From Cunninghamella blakesleeana (taxonomy: Eukaryota; Mucoromycota; Mucoromycetes; Mucorales; Cunninghamellaceae), in assembly GCA_017871115.1 (NCBI GenBank), contig JAFCIZ010000006.1:3844001-3908000 (forward strand): 64,000 bases of DNA, written 5' to 3'. The notes beneath the pieces were generated by a model, which was not told the origin of the DNA, did no database searches, and saw only the letters and a list, made by a program, of their open reading frames with translations. The position numbers and the translations under genes were made by a program. Each line of letters opens with the position of its first letter. The stretch's first letter is position 1. This document shows positions 39,030 to 49,050 of the stretch, in pieces.

Positions 39030-40506
39030 TTCTATAACTATATATTGAATAGCAACTTTGATAAAATGAATCTTTGTATTCACCAATTGCTATTTTATTT
39101 TTATATTTATTCTTTTATCATTTAGAAATTATGTGATAAAGCTAATATTGATTATACAACATTCATGCGTACAACAGAACCAAGACATGCAAAAGCAGTA
39201 CAGCACCTTTGGAACATTTTATTAAAAGAAGGTTATATTTATAAAGGCCAACATGAAGGATGGTATGCAGTATCTGATGAAGCATTTTACCCTGAAAACC
39301 AAGTGACCAAAATCAAAGGAGATGATGACAGTAATAACCCACAGGAAGAAAAGATGGTTGCTATAGAATCTGGTCAACCTGTAGAATGGATGGTGGAAGA
39401 AAATTACAAGTTTAAATTAAGTGCATTCCAGAAACCTTTATTGGATTGGATTCATAGTAACCCACAGGCCATTGTTCCAAGCAATCGAAAAAATGAGGTA
39501 GTATCATGGATTGAGGCTGGATTAGAAGATTTATCTATCTCAAGATTAAGATCAAGATTGGATTGGGGGATTCCTGTACCAAACGATCCTGAGCAACATA
39601 CTATTTATGTTTGGTTAGATGCTTTAACAAATTATATTACTGCTAAAGGGTATCCATCGAATAGCAATGACATCAATGCAAAAGTACATGTAGTAGGAAA
39701 AGATATTTTAAGGTTTCATGCTGTCTACTGGCCAGCTTTTTTGATGGCGGCAAAATTACCTTTACCTGAACAAATCTTGGCACATGCTCATTGGACTATG
39801 AATAAATCAAAAATGTCAAAAAGTAAAGGTAATGTGGCCGACCCATTTTTGGCTATGGATACCTTTGGTGTGGATGCTGTAAGATATTATTTAATGAAAG
39901 ATGGTGGGTTTGCAGATGATGGGGATTATTCCGAAGAGGAATTAAAAAAAAGATATAAAAAGGATTTGGCGGGGCAATTGGGTAATTTGCTAAATCGATC
40001 GATTGGTAAGAGTTTAAATCCTATGAATCAATTAACAACAGCAGACTTAACCGAAGTAGATAAACGCGATCAAGTCTTGCATGATAAATTGGTATCGGCT
40101 TCTTCTTTGTTTGATTCTTATTTTGAAGAAAGAGAATTTAGTAAAGCATTAAATGTAGTGATGGACATTTTATCAGAGGTAATAAAAAAAAGTTTATTTA
40201 ATAAATATATATAAACTTATTCATTTTATTTATTCTATTTAGGCTAATAAATACTTTACAGACAATGAACCATGGAATTTGAAACAAGATCAAAAAAGAT
40301 TAAATACCGTATTATATTATTCATTGGAATCATGTAGAATATCAGGGATTTTACTTCAACCTATTATGCCAACAAAAATGAAGGAACTTTTAAATCGATT
40401 AGGTGTACCTGAAAATGAAAGATCTTTTCCTTTTGCGACCACTTTAACCAAAGAATCAAGATCATTAGGTCCATTGACTAAAAACGTATTATTCCCTAAA
40501 CTTTAG
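38426..40506 (+). CDS. MSM1: mitochondrial methionyl-tRNA synthetase
   Basis: Exons 38426-38561, 38715-38830, 38913-38984, 39126-40178 and 40243-40506; 546 residues. Class I synthetase charging tRNA-Met. The first about 30 residues ([20 protein letters not shown]) look like a mitochondrial presequence. The catalytic domain starts [12 protein letters not shown], with the HIGH motif in [20 protein letters not shown] (joined across intron 1), [10 protein letters not shown] at the end of exon 2, then [30 protein letters not shown] and [14 protein letters not shown]. The KMSKS loop is in [16 protein letters not shown]. The anticodon-binding helical domain follows ([27 protein letters not shown]). 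There is no C-terminal tRNA-binding extension, as usual for the mitochondrial enzyme. The start is preferred over an upstream in-frame ATG lying in a pyrimidine-tract leader. Confidence 0.95.
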
Positions 40507-41251
40507 ATGAATTAATTCAATGTATATATATATATATATATATATCGTGTACTTTATTTTAATAAACATTATTCAATTTTTTTTTTTTTTACATCATCAA
40601 CGTATCATCATGCATTATTTTAAATTCAGTTTGATCACAACATATTACAATAACTTTTATTAATAATGAGTAATAAATAAAAAAAGACCTAGACTTTTTT
40701 TTTTTTTTACATATGCACTGGTATTTTATACAGGAGTTATAAATAAATTATAATTAATTCATTTGAATAAATCTTGTTTTTTTTTTTCCTTCTTTCTTGA
40801 GATAATACCAATATCTATATAATAGCTATTAATCAAGTTTTATTTCTTTTCTAAATATAAACTATGATATCATTGTCCAGTCAGTTTTATAACTTTTCAT
40901 TATTTTATTCTCTACAAGTCTAAAAAAGGGTGTTTTTTATTTTCTTTTAATGATAAATATAATCAATCCTGGTATTTCGTTTTATGAGTTGTTTATTTTA
41001 ATTCAAAAAGAAGTATTCGTTATTTACGAAGAAATAAAGAACAGACCAAAAAGTCTATACTATCGAATCGGCGGAGACTTAAAACCGCTCTAGTATATTT
41101 TTTTCAATATACATAAAAAAAATACCATTTTTTCTTTCCCTACCTTTTTTTTTTTTTTTTTTCCTTTTCAATAATAATATCCATATTTTCACCTTTTTAA
41201 TCTTTTTATTATTATTGTTATTAATGAGATTTGTATATAAATAGAAATAAA
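40507..41251. other. intergenic, no gene seen
   Basis: AT-rich spacer with a TA run at 40523-40544, T runs, and a pyrimidine-rich tract (about 41130-41170) before Med19. No coding exon. Confidence 0.55.
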
Positions 41252-42121
41252 ATGACACCATCAACAACAACAACAACAACAAAAAGATTAACTGGTAGTA
41301 TGGATTTATTAAGTTATTATAATTTATTACCTTGCTATCATAAATATATTCCTCAAACGATGGATCCAACACTTTTTCCTTTTCTTGCAGATTTACCAGG
41401 AAAGACTACAGTTGAACCTGATGATTATATAAAACGGTTATTATTTGATCCTCATATTGAAGAATCGCCTTCACAACCTATTCAACCTTTAGATTTAGAT
41501 ACTTTAAAAGAAGCTTATAAATTAAAAGAAGGGCCCATTCCTGGTGTAAATAAGTGATGAAGAAATGAATATATATATATTTATATGTATTTATGTTTAT
41601 ATTTATGTTTATTATTGTTGTCCTTCTATTTTTATATAGTTTGATACCAGTTTAATTTTTAGTGAAGAAGGTGAAGCAAATAATGGAAATACAAACCAAT
41701 ATTTAACTTTAGATAAAGATACAAATGGTATATCTTCTGATGGGGAACGTAAACATAAAAAGAAGGTAATAGCTGTAAATAATGATAATAATGATTGTTA
41801 TTATTATTCTACTTTTATTCTATATCACTTTTTTTTTATTATATTATATTAATGATAGAAAAAGAAAAGAAAACACAAGCATGAACATGATGAAGAGGGC
41901 CATGGTGATCATAAAAAGAAAAAGAAAAAAAAGAAGGTAATGAACGATAATAAATGAGATGATTTTTTATTATTATTATTTTATGATGTGATGATATATG
42001 ATAAATATACATATTTATACATATTTATGATCATGATTTTTTTTTATTTTTATAACTTGATTTTTTTTAGGAACGTGAACATAGGGATGAATTAGAAGGA
42101 GATAATGTTATAGTGGATTGA
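41252..42121 (+). CDS. MED19: Mediator complex subunit 19
   Basis: Exons 41252-41545, 41640-41765, 41859-41936 and 42071-42121; 182 residues. Exon 1 holds the Med19 core: LTGSMDLLSYYNLLPCYHKY, then DPTLFPFLADLPGKT, a PIQPLDLDTLKEAYKL helix and EGPIPG. Exon 2 continues FDTSLIFSEEGE. Exons 2 to 4 build a C-terminal tail of Lys/His/Glu clusters (HKKK, KKRKHKHEHDEE, HKKKKKKK), similar to the basic tail of animal Med19. Med19 sits in the Mediator head/middle region in the nucleus and bridges transcription factors to RNA polymerase II. The exon 1 donor is ambiguous by three bases; the chosen one keeps the GFDTSLIF junction. Each later exon begins and ends in phase 0. Confidence 0.88.
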
Positions 42122-42590
42122 ATAATAATAATAATAATAAAAAAAAGTATTTTAATAAATGATTATCTTTTATATATGTATATATATATATATATATTTA
42201 AAAAATTTATTAGTTGATTTATAAATAAATGAATAGAGAGAGAGTGAGAGAGAAAAAGAGTTTTTAAAAGGGGAAAAAGGGAAAAAAAAAAAGAGTAGGG
42301 GAAAAAGGATATGATAATAATAATATATATATAAAAATGATATGCAGAACAAAAATAAAGAATAGCTTTTTTTTTTTTTTGAAAAAAAAAATAATCTAAA
42401 AGAAAGAAGGGTAATAATAAAAATACAAATAATCAAAAGGATAATAATAAAAATGCAATCAAAAAAAGTAAAAAAAAAAAAATCTATAGGGTAAATTATA
42501 TATTTATATATTTATATATATAAAGAGTATATATGAAAAGTGTATGGTGTATGCTTTTTTTTTATATATTTATATATATATGATATATAG
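42122..42590. other. intergenic, purine-rich on the plus strand
   Basis: Convergent 3' ends of Med19 and the small gene at 42591. Purine-rich stretch 42233-42298, TA runs and A runs. The minus-strand Phe/Ser ORF here is a shadow of this composition. Confidence 0.55.
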
Positions 42591-42821
42591 TTAAAATGAA
42601 GGAGCATCAGGTAAATTAGCACAAACAGCGTTACGTCTTCTTAAAGCATAGATAGGTAGATTTATAGTATCACTACCCATAGTTAAAGTAGCACGAATGG
42701 TAGGACTTTGTTGAAGATATTGAGCAATGGATGATGCTGATAAATAATGAACAGTAGAAGCTAAAACATTTTCACCATCTTGAAGAGAATAAGTTGGCAT
42801 GGGAGTATTTACAGTAGACAT
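42591..42821 (-). CDS. small protein of unknown function
   Basis: Intronless, 76 residues, no family recognised. The sequence is well mixed and not low-complexity, unlike the shadow ORFs around it: MSTVNTPMPTYSLQDGENVL, an Ala/Ser-rich helix (LSASSIAQYLQQSP), IRATLTMGSDTINLPIYALR, then RRNAVCANLPDAPSF. No signal peptide or membrane segment. The start is the first ATG after a TA/T-rich leader, and about 310 bp of polypurine/polypyrimidine DNA lies upstream (42890-43145), which resembles promoter tracts of other genes here. Coding status is likely from composition; function unknown. Confidence 0.6.
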   Translation of the reverse strand: MSTVNTPMPTYSLQDGENVLASTVHYLSASSIAQYLQQSPTIRATLTMGSDTINLPIYALRRRNAVCANLPDAPSF

Positions 42822-42967
42822 GTGTGTGTATTTGTTTTTTATTTATTTATAATTGATAGATAATATATATTTATGTTTTTTTTTTTGTGTGTGAGAGTGC
42901 GTGCGTTTTATTTATATTGATTAAAAAAAAAAAAATTTTTTTTTTTTATGGTTTTGATATTTTAATG

Positions 42968-43143
42968 ATAAGAAAAAAAAAAAAGAAGAGTAAGTGAAAG
43001 AAAGAAAGAAGAAAGAAGAAAAAAAAATTTTTTTTTGAATGGGTTCACAAAAGACTATTTATATTTATTTGGAAAAGAGCGAGGGGAGAGAGAGAAGGGG
43101 GGAGTAGGAGTGAAAAAGGAAAAAGGAAAAAGAAAAAAAAAAG
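42968..43143 (+). repeat. polypurine-rich tract
   Basis: Nearly uninterrupted A/G on the plus strand with GAAA, GAGA and GGAAAA units, broken by a short T run and a mixed segment at about 43029-43077. It corresponds to a CT-rich promoter tract for the minus-strand gene 42591-42821. Confidence 0.7.
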
Positions 43144-43733
43144 TGATGTGATGATAAAAAAAAGTTACACTTATGTACCACGTTTTTTTATAATCCTCCT
43201 ATCATTTGGGTTTACAGTCACCTGATCTATCCTTTTTTAGAACTTTATTTATTTATTTCTCTCTTTTTCTTTCTTTCTTTTTCTTACATATAAAAAAAGA
43301 TGAACCAACCAAAAAACATGTAGGTATAATAGAATTTGATGTCATCATTCTTTTTATATATTATAAAAATAATGGCAATAATAATAATAATAATAATAAA
43401 ATAACTATATTAAGAAGTGATAATCTCTATTTTTTTAATATTAAAAATTACTAATAAATCATGCAATGAGTTTGTTTAAAGTACCGATGTAAAATAAAGC
43501 AATGATCATATGTTTTTTTATTTTATTTTTATTTTTTTAATAGTCGAGGTTAAAAAAAGTTACACGTGGTATAGCTATTAATCATGATAGTATTATATAC
43601 AAGTTTGGAACTTGAACAACACCCTCTCCTAATTAGTATCCCTCCCTCCCTTTAGTTTTGGATTTTATGTTTGATATGACTTACTCATTTTTAAGGGTCC
43701 GATAAAAAAAAAGAATATTGGACCCAGGTGAGG

Positions 43734-43792
43734 GTCTCTTTCTCTCTCTCTCTCTCTCACTTTTTTTTTTTTTTCTTCCTCTCTCTCTCTCT

Positions 43793-43825
<33 letters not shown>

Positions 43826-43826
43826 C
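43734..43826 (+). repeat. polypyrimidine CT-repeat and T-run tract
   Basis: Two (CT)n blocks (about 43739-43759 and 43780-43797) separated and followed by T runs, the last about 29 nt. It lies 145-235 bp upstream of the SMP-domain gene start. The plus strand is almost pure pyrimidine. Confidence 0.9.
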
Positions 43827-43969
43827 CTTTTTTAATATAATTCTTATTATTATTCCCTTTATTGTTTTGGTTGTTTTTAAAAGATATAAAATAACTGAAA
43901 ACAAAAAAAAAAATAAAAATTAATAGAAACACTTTATTAATTAATACATGATCATACTTATTAATAATA

Positions 43970-46318
43970 ATGAATATCTTCAACATATTTATCATTGGTT
44001 ATTTAATGGGAGGTCTTACTTTATTTCCATTGTTATTAGCCCTTTATGTTTATTTACCGAATAAACCTTTACATAAAATACCTTATCTAGATCAATTGAA
44101 AAAAAAACTGACTATAATAACAACAACTACTACCTCACCAACCACTACGGATTCAGCAACTGCTGCTAATGCTACCACTGCTACCAACAATAAAGAAAAA
44201 GAAAACAACAATAATACTGCGACAGCAACTACTCTTTATAAAGTGGGTTGGTTACGTATGACTTTTGGATCGCCTCCTATCATTAGTTTAAAAAAGCCCG
44301 ATCAACGATCTTATTTTACAGTATTAAAGCAACATACTTTATTTTTATATGATTCTGAAGAACAGTATGATTGTCAACTCGTTTTGTCTTTAAAAGATTA
44401 TAAAGTTAGTGTATATCCCGAAGATGTGTTAGATCCTGAACTTTTTTCAAGGCCTTATTGGATTCAGTTGAAACCTTTATTAGCTAATGAGCACCAGACT
44501 TATTACTTCCACTGTCATGTTTGTATTGAAAAAGAAGACTGGTATCATATCTTTTTACAAGCTAGTGGGCAGCCAAAATTCCCCCAGCCAATGTCGTTAG
44601 AACCTTTAATCCAAATGATTCACAGTAACAGCCATCATCTGGAAGTCCAATGGTTTAATGCTTTATTAAGTCGCCTATTTATGGGTATCCATTTAACCAA
44701 AAAATTCCACCAGGCAATCGAAAAAAAGATTATGGCCAAAGTCGATAAAATCAATGCAAGAAAGCCCCCTTTTTTAGGCGAGATCCAAGTTCGAAATATT
44801 GATATTGGAAAACAAAACGGATCCATCCCCTTTATTACACAGCCTAAATTACTAAGCGTTTCCCCTCAAGGCGAATGCTGGTTGGAATTCATGTTGGATT
44901 ATCATGGCAATAACTGTACCATTGAAATTGCTACTGTTTTACAATGGTCTTATTCGGATCGTTTGCCTCCTTTGACCATGGACATCGTTTTATCGGTTTC
45001 ATTACAATCGATCCAAGGTAAGATGAAATTATTAATCAAACCTCCCCCTTCCAATAGATTATGGTACGGATTTGAAGGGTTACCAAAAATGAAATGGAAC
45101 ATTGTTCCTTTGGTTTGGGAAAAAAAAATTGGTCATTCTATGGTAGTGAAGGCTATTATTAAGCATTTGGAAGAAGTGTTTAGTGACACCATGGTGTTGC
45201 CTCACATGGACGATACTACCTTTTTTGATAATGCTGGGTTTGGTGGTATATATCAAGATGATATGATTCTTCATCACGATAATGAGCAGGATGAAAGCAA
45301 GATGGAGGATATAACAACGGTGGAAAATAATCAGAGAGGAAGTCAATCAGCCTCCGATTCAGCTCAATTAATCAAATCACACTCTTCTTCTACTGCTACT
45401 AGCGCTAATGCTACCGATATTAAAAATAAAAATAACAAAAAAGGTTTATTCAAAACATCGCCAACAAGTGTATCATTATCTCATTTATCATCTATGGATA
45501 CCCAAACTTCATCATCACCATCATCAGCATCAGCATCATCATTGTTATCACCATCGGCATCATCTGAAACAAACTATAGTAATAAAAAAGCATCAACGGA
45601 ACCTATTCCTATTCAGAACAATAAAAAGGATCAACTCACTAAAAAGCTACCTTTACCCAATAAAAAGAAAAACAATAAAAAAGAAAATCTAGAACGGAAA
45701 AAAATGAAACAACAAGATATAAAATTATTATCCACTGTAAAATCTTTACCGGAATTAATTTCTGCACATACAAGCCAACATCAATCATCACAACAGCAGC
45801 AACAGCAGCAAAATGAGGAAGACGATACATCATTCTTTTTATCTACTTCACCATCCAATCATCATCATAATGACACTTCATCTTCATCTTCTTTTATTTC
45901 TCATTCTTTATCTCCACCTAAATTAAATGAATCCTCATCCGCCACTACCAAATCTATGCCCGTCTTTTTATCCACTTCTTCCTCGTCTACAACAACCACT
46001 TCATCTTCATCTTCTTTATCTTCTTCTTCATTAGCTACATCCATTCAACCAAATGATACTGAGGAAAAGGCTAATCATGATAATAATGTATTAAGTACTT
46101 CTCCTAATGCTCCTCTTCCACCTCCTAAATTACCTAATGATAAATCAGAAGAAGATAATAATAATACGGATCAACAACAGCATCCGACTTTAAGAGCAAG
46201 GAAATCCATAGCTCATTTAACTCAAAAAACATCAGCTTCAACAGCTATTACTCAAATATCTCCTGCTGTGGGTGTCTTTCTGGGAAAACAATTACCTACT
46301 ATTAAAACAACAAATTAA
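43970..46318 (+). CDS. NVJ2: ER membrane SMP-domain lipid-transfer protein (Nvj2/TEX2 family)
   Basis: Intronless, 782 residues. Residues about 5-30 (IFIIGYLMGGLTLFPLLLAL and following) are a membrane anchor. After a Thr/Asn-rich linker, residues 85-200 form a PH-like domain (KVGWLRMTFG, RSYFTVLKQHTLFLYDSEE, YYFHCHVCIEKEDWYHIFLQ). The SMP domain follows at about 220-410: EVQWFNALLSRLFMGIHLTK, KIMAKVDKINARKPPFLGEI, PQGECWLEFMLDYHGN, KMKLLIKPPPSNRLWYGFEG. This order (TM, PH, SMP) defines Nvj2 in yeast and TEX2 in animals, proteins that act at ER contact sites and move ceramide or other lipids. The last about 350 residues are disordered Ser/Thr/Asn/Gln-rich sequence with a polyQ run. The symbol is by family analogy. 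Confidence 0.9.
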   Translation: MNIFNIFIIGYLMGGLTLFPLLLALYVYLPNKPLHKIPYLDQLKKKLTIITTTTTSPTTTDSATAANATTATNNKEKENNNNTATATTLYKVGWLRMTFGSPPIISLKKPDQRSYFTVLKQHTLFLYDSEEQYDCQLVLSLKDYKVSVYPEDVLDPELFSRPYWIQLKPLLANEHQTYYFHCHVCIEKEDWYHIFLQASGQPKFPQPMSLEPLIQMIHSNSHHLEVQWFNALLSRLFMGIHLTKKFHQAIEKKIMAKVDKINARKPPFLGEIQVRNIDIGKQNGSIPFITQPKLLSVSPQGECWLEFMLDYHGNNCTIEIATVLQWSYSDRLPPLTMDIVLSVSLQSIQGKMKLLIKPPPSNRLWYGFEGLPKMKWNIVPLVWEKKIGHSMVVKAIIKHLEEVFSDTMVLPHMDDTTFFDNAGFGGIYQDDMILHHDNEQDESKMEDITTVENNQRGSQSASDSAQLIKSHSSSTATSANATDIKNKNNKKGLFKTSPTSVSLSHLSSMDTQTSSSPSSASASSLLSPSASSETNYSNKKASTEPIPIQNNKKDQLTKKLPLPNKKKNNKKENLERKKMKQQDIKLLSTVKSLPELISAHTSQHQSSQQQQQQQNEEDDTSFFLSTSPSNHHHNDTSSSSSFISHSLSPPKLNESSSATTKSMPVFLSTSSSSTTTTSSSSSLSSSSLATSIQPNDTEEKANHDNNVLSTSPNAPLPPPKLPNDKSEEDNNNTDQQQHPTLRARKSIAHLTQKTSASTAITQISPAVGVFLGKQLPTIKTTN

Positions 46319-46974
46319 AAAATAAAATAAAAAAGTATTACTAATAATAATAATAATAATAATAGTTATGTGTATATGTAATATGTGAATAAGCATTTTT
46401 TTTTTAAAGCCATTATTAGTTTTTAATTTTTATTAATGTACAGTATAATAAATTATGTTTTTTTTTTTTTTGTATGTTATTATCATGAAAGTATATTATT
46501 AATAAAAATATAAGAAAAATGTGAAATAGGATAATAATAATTAAGAGTTGTATACATACTTTATTAATAAAAAGTCAAGTTGGATTTATTTATTTATATC
46601 TATAAATAACTATGTACCCATTCCACGTTTTTTAGATTTTAATTTTTATATTATTATACATACATACATACTTACAAATATAGTCATTATTACTATTTTG
46701 TCTTTATTTGATTTTTGATTTATAATTATATTTAAAAAAGGAATGGTTATAATATATGTATGTAACCCACTTTTTTTAAAAAAAAATAAAATAAAATAGA
46801 GAACGCGTTTTCATTTTTTTATGCTTGACACTTTTTTTTTTTTTTTTTATTTGACCATGAAAAAAATAAAATTTAAAATTCCGGCAGAGAAATTTTTTAT
46901 TTAGGCGCCTTTCTTTCTTTTTGCACTCTTTTTCTCCTACACTTTATTATTATTTTTTTTCAAATAATATAGAC
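46319..46974. other. intergenic, no gene seen
   Basis: AT-rich spacer with a TAA repeat block near 46340-46363, T runs and a TACA block near 46658-46671. No coding exon. Confidence 0.55.
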
Positions 46975-48085
46975 ATGAGTGCTGCTGTAGCTGAAGCCAA
47001 TCCAAGAGGTATTCCACGTTCTCCTTTTGTGGTAAATATATACAAGAATATATATACATATATATTATATATGAATTGATTATATAGGAAAAAAATTAAG
47101 AGAGGATAATTGTAATAATTCATAACAAATAAAAATAACAGGGTTATTAAAAAAAAAAAACTCATCTATTTATTACTATTTTTTTTATTACCATCATTAT
47201 TATGGTAATAATAATATATTGCTATTATTATATTAGGAACGAGTTGAAGATTATGTATCCGATGCAGAACCTGCTGAATTAGTATTAAAAAAATTCCAAG
47301 AAGCCATTAGGTATTTTTAGATGATAGGAGGGAAAAGGAATAAGGATTAGTGCCATTATTTTTACAAAAGGGATAGGAGGATAGTAATGTATATGAGCGA
47401 GTATGTGCGTTTATGCGGAAATAGAGTTGAAAAGTAAAAAAAAAAAAAAAACTAAAAAAAAAAAAGGGAGGATGAATGCAGCAATAGAGTAAGAAAATAT
47501 ATTACTATAACTTTTTTTTTACTGAATCATCCTTTTTATTGTTAATTAGTAAATACAAGTTTATGGAAATGAATTTATTACAACGACGTAAAATATTAGA
47601 AGAAAAAATCCCAGAAATTGAAAAAACAATTTCCATGGTATCCTTTTTAACCGAAAAAAAAGAAGAACAAGAATCTGTTTTAACTGATTTTGAATTAAAT
47701 GATACGTTATTTGCACAAGCTAAAATAGAACCCAACGGCACTGTTTACTTATGGTTAGGTGTAAGTAAAAATAAAAGAGTATTTTGTCTATTTAATTTAA
47801 TATACATATATAAAAGGAAAGAAAAAAACATCTAAATGTACTTTTTTATATTTCTTTATAAAATAGGCTAACGTGATGTTGGAATATACTTATGAAGAAG
47901 CTACAGACTTATTAACTAGTAAATTAAACACAGCTCAAACATCACTCAAAAATACCATTGAAGATTTATCCTTTTTACGTGATCAAATTACAACCATGGA
48001 AGTCAATACTGCTCGAGTTTATAATTGGGATGTTAAACAACGTAGACTTAAAAGAGATCAAGAAAAAGCTGCATCTTCTTCTTAA
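46975..48085 (+). CDS. PAC10: prefoldin subunit 3 (PAC10/VBP1)
   Basis: Exons 46975-47031, 47237-47310, 47550-47760 and 47867-48085; 186 residues. An alpha-class subunit of the hexameric prefoldin chaperone, which passes unfolded actin and tubulin to CCT in the cytosol. Signatures: NPRGIPRSPFV (end of exon 1), the N-terminal coiled coil (ELVLKKFQEAI, then KYKFMEMNLLQRRKILEEKI), the beta-hairpin region FELNDTLFAQAKIEPNGTVY and LWLGANVMLEYTYEEA spanning intron 3, and the C-terminal coiled coil ending QITTMEVNTARVYNWDVKQR. Length matches the family. All four exons join in frame at GT-AG sites. The ATG is the first in frame after a pyrimidine tract. Confidence 0.96.
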
Positions 48086-48265
48086 TTAGAAATTATATAA
48101 TGTAAATAAAGTATTTTTTTTTTTTTTGAATTTATATAATTAGGTTATATTTAAAAAAAAAAAAAGTTTAAAAAAAGGTGATTAGAAAAGCTTAAAAAAA
48201 AAAAAAAAAAGTATAATAAAAAATGTAACATGTTTCAAATATAAAATGTGATCTTTTTTTTTTTC

Positions 48266-48314
<49 letters not shown>

Positions 48315-49050
48315 AATCACAAGATTATTATATTTTTTTTTGTATATTGTTTTGAAACAAAACAAACAAAAACATTGAGTCTTTCAAAAAAAGGGGAATG
48401 ATCACTATTTTTTTTTTTTGACAGGTCAAAGAAATTAACAGTTGTTTTATTTTCATCACATGTTGAAAAGAGAAGACATAAGTGGTTTTATTCTCATTAT
48501 ATTTATTTTAAACAAGTTTTTTTGGTATTGGTATTTATTTATTAAAAAAAAAAAAAGGGCAAGGGGAAAAAAAAAGAAAGTGGGTAGGAAAAAAAAAAAA
48601 AAAAAGAAATGGTATGAAGGGGAAATATAAGAATCAATAATAATAAATCATAATAATAATAAAAGAACAAAGTAAACATTTTTTTAAGGGTTTTTGTTTT
48701 TTTTTTACAAGAGATAGATACTAAAATAAAAATAAATAAATAATAACAATAATAATAAAGAATAAGAGATAAAAAAAAAAAATAGAAATAATAATAATAA
48801 TAATATTCTATAAATGTTAAATGATAATATAATTTATTAAAAGATAAAAAATAATGAAAGTGTTGAAGGATATGTATGTGTGATAAAATAAAAAGAGATA
48901 AAAAAGAGAGAAAGCGAGAGAGTATATAGAATCATATTATCCATTTTTTGATATGGTTTGATTTGATATATATTTATATATTATTTTATTTTTTTTATAT
49001 ATATTTATTTGTTATTGTTATTAAATTAAATAGATAAAAGGTAATATAAT
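48086..49050. other. intergenic with long homopolymers
   Basis: Convergent 3' region between prefoldin and the pepsin-like gene. T run 48269-48313, several A runs and an A/G-rich stretch near 48541-48620. No gene seen. Confidence 0.6.
48269..48313 (+). repeat. poly(T) homopolymer, 45 nt
   Basis: Uninterrupted T run about 180 bp downstream of the prefoldin stop codon. Confidence 0.9.

Larger units (their letters stand above)
42822..43969. other. divergent intergenic region with long polypurine/polypyrimidine tracts
   Basis: Upstream region of the small gene (minus) and the SMP-domain gene (plus). Contains the polypurine tract 42968-43143 and the polypyrimidine tract 43734-43826, listed separately. 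No coding exon supported. Confidence 0.6.
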
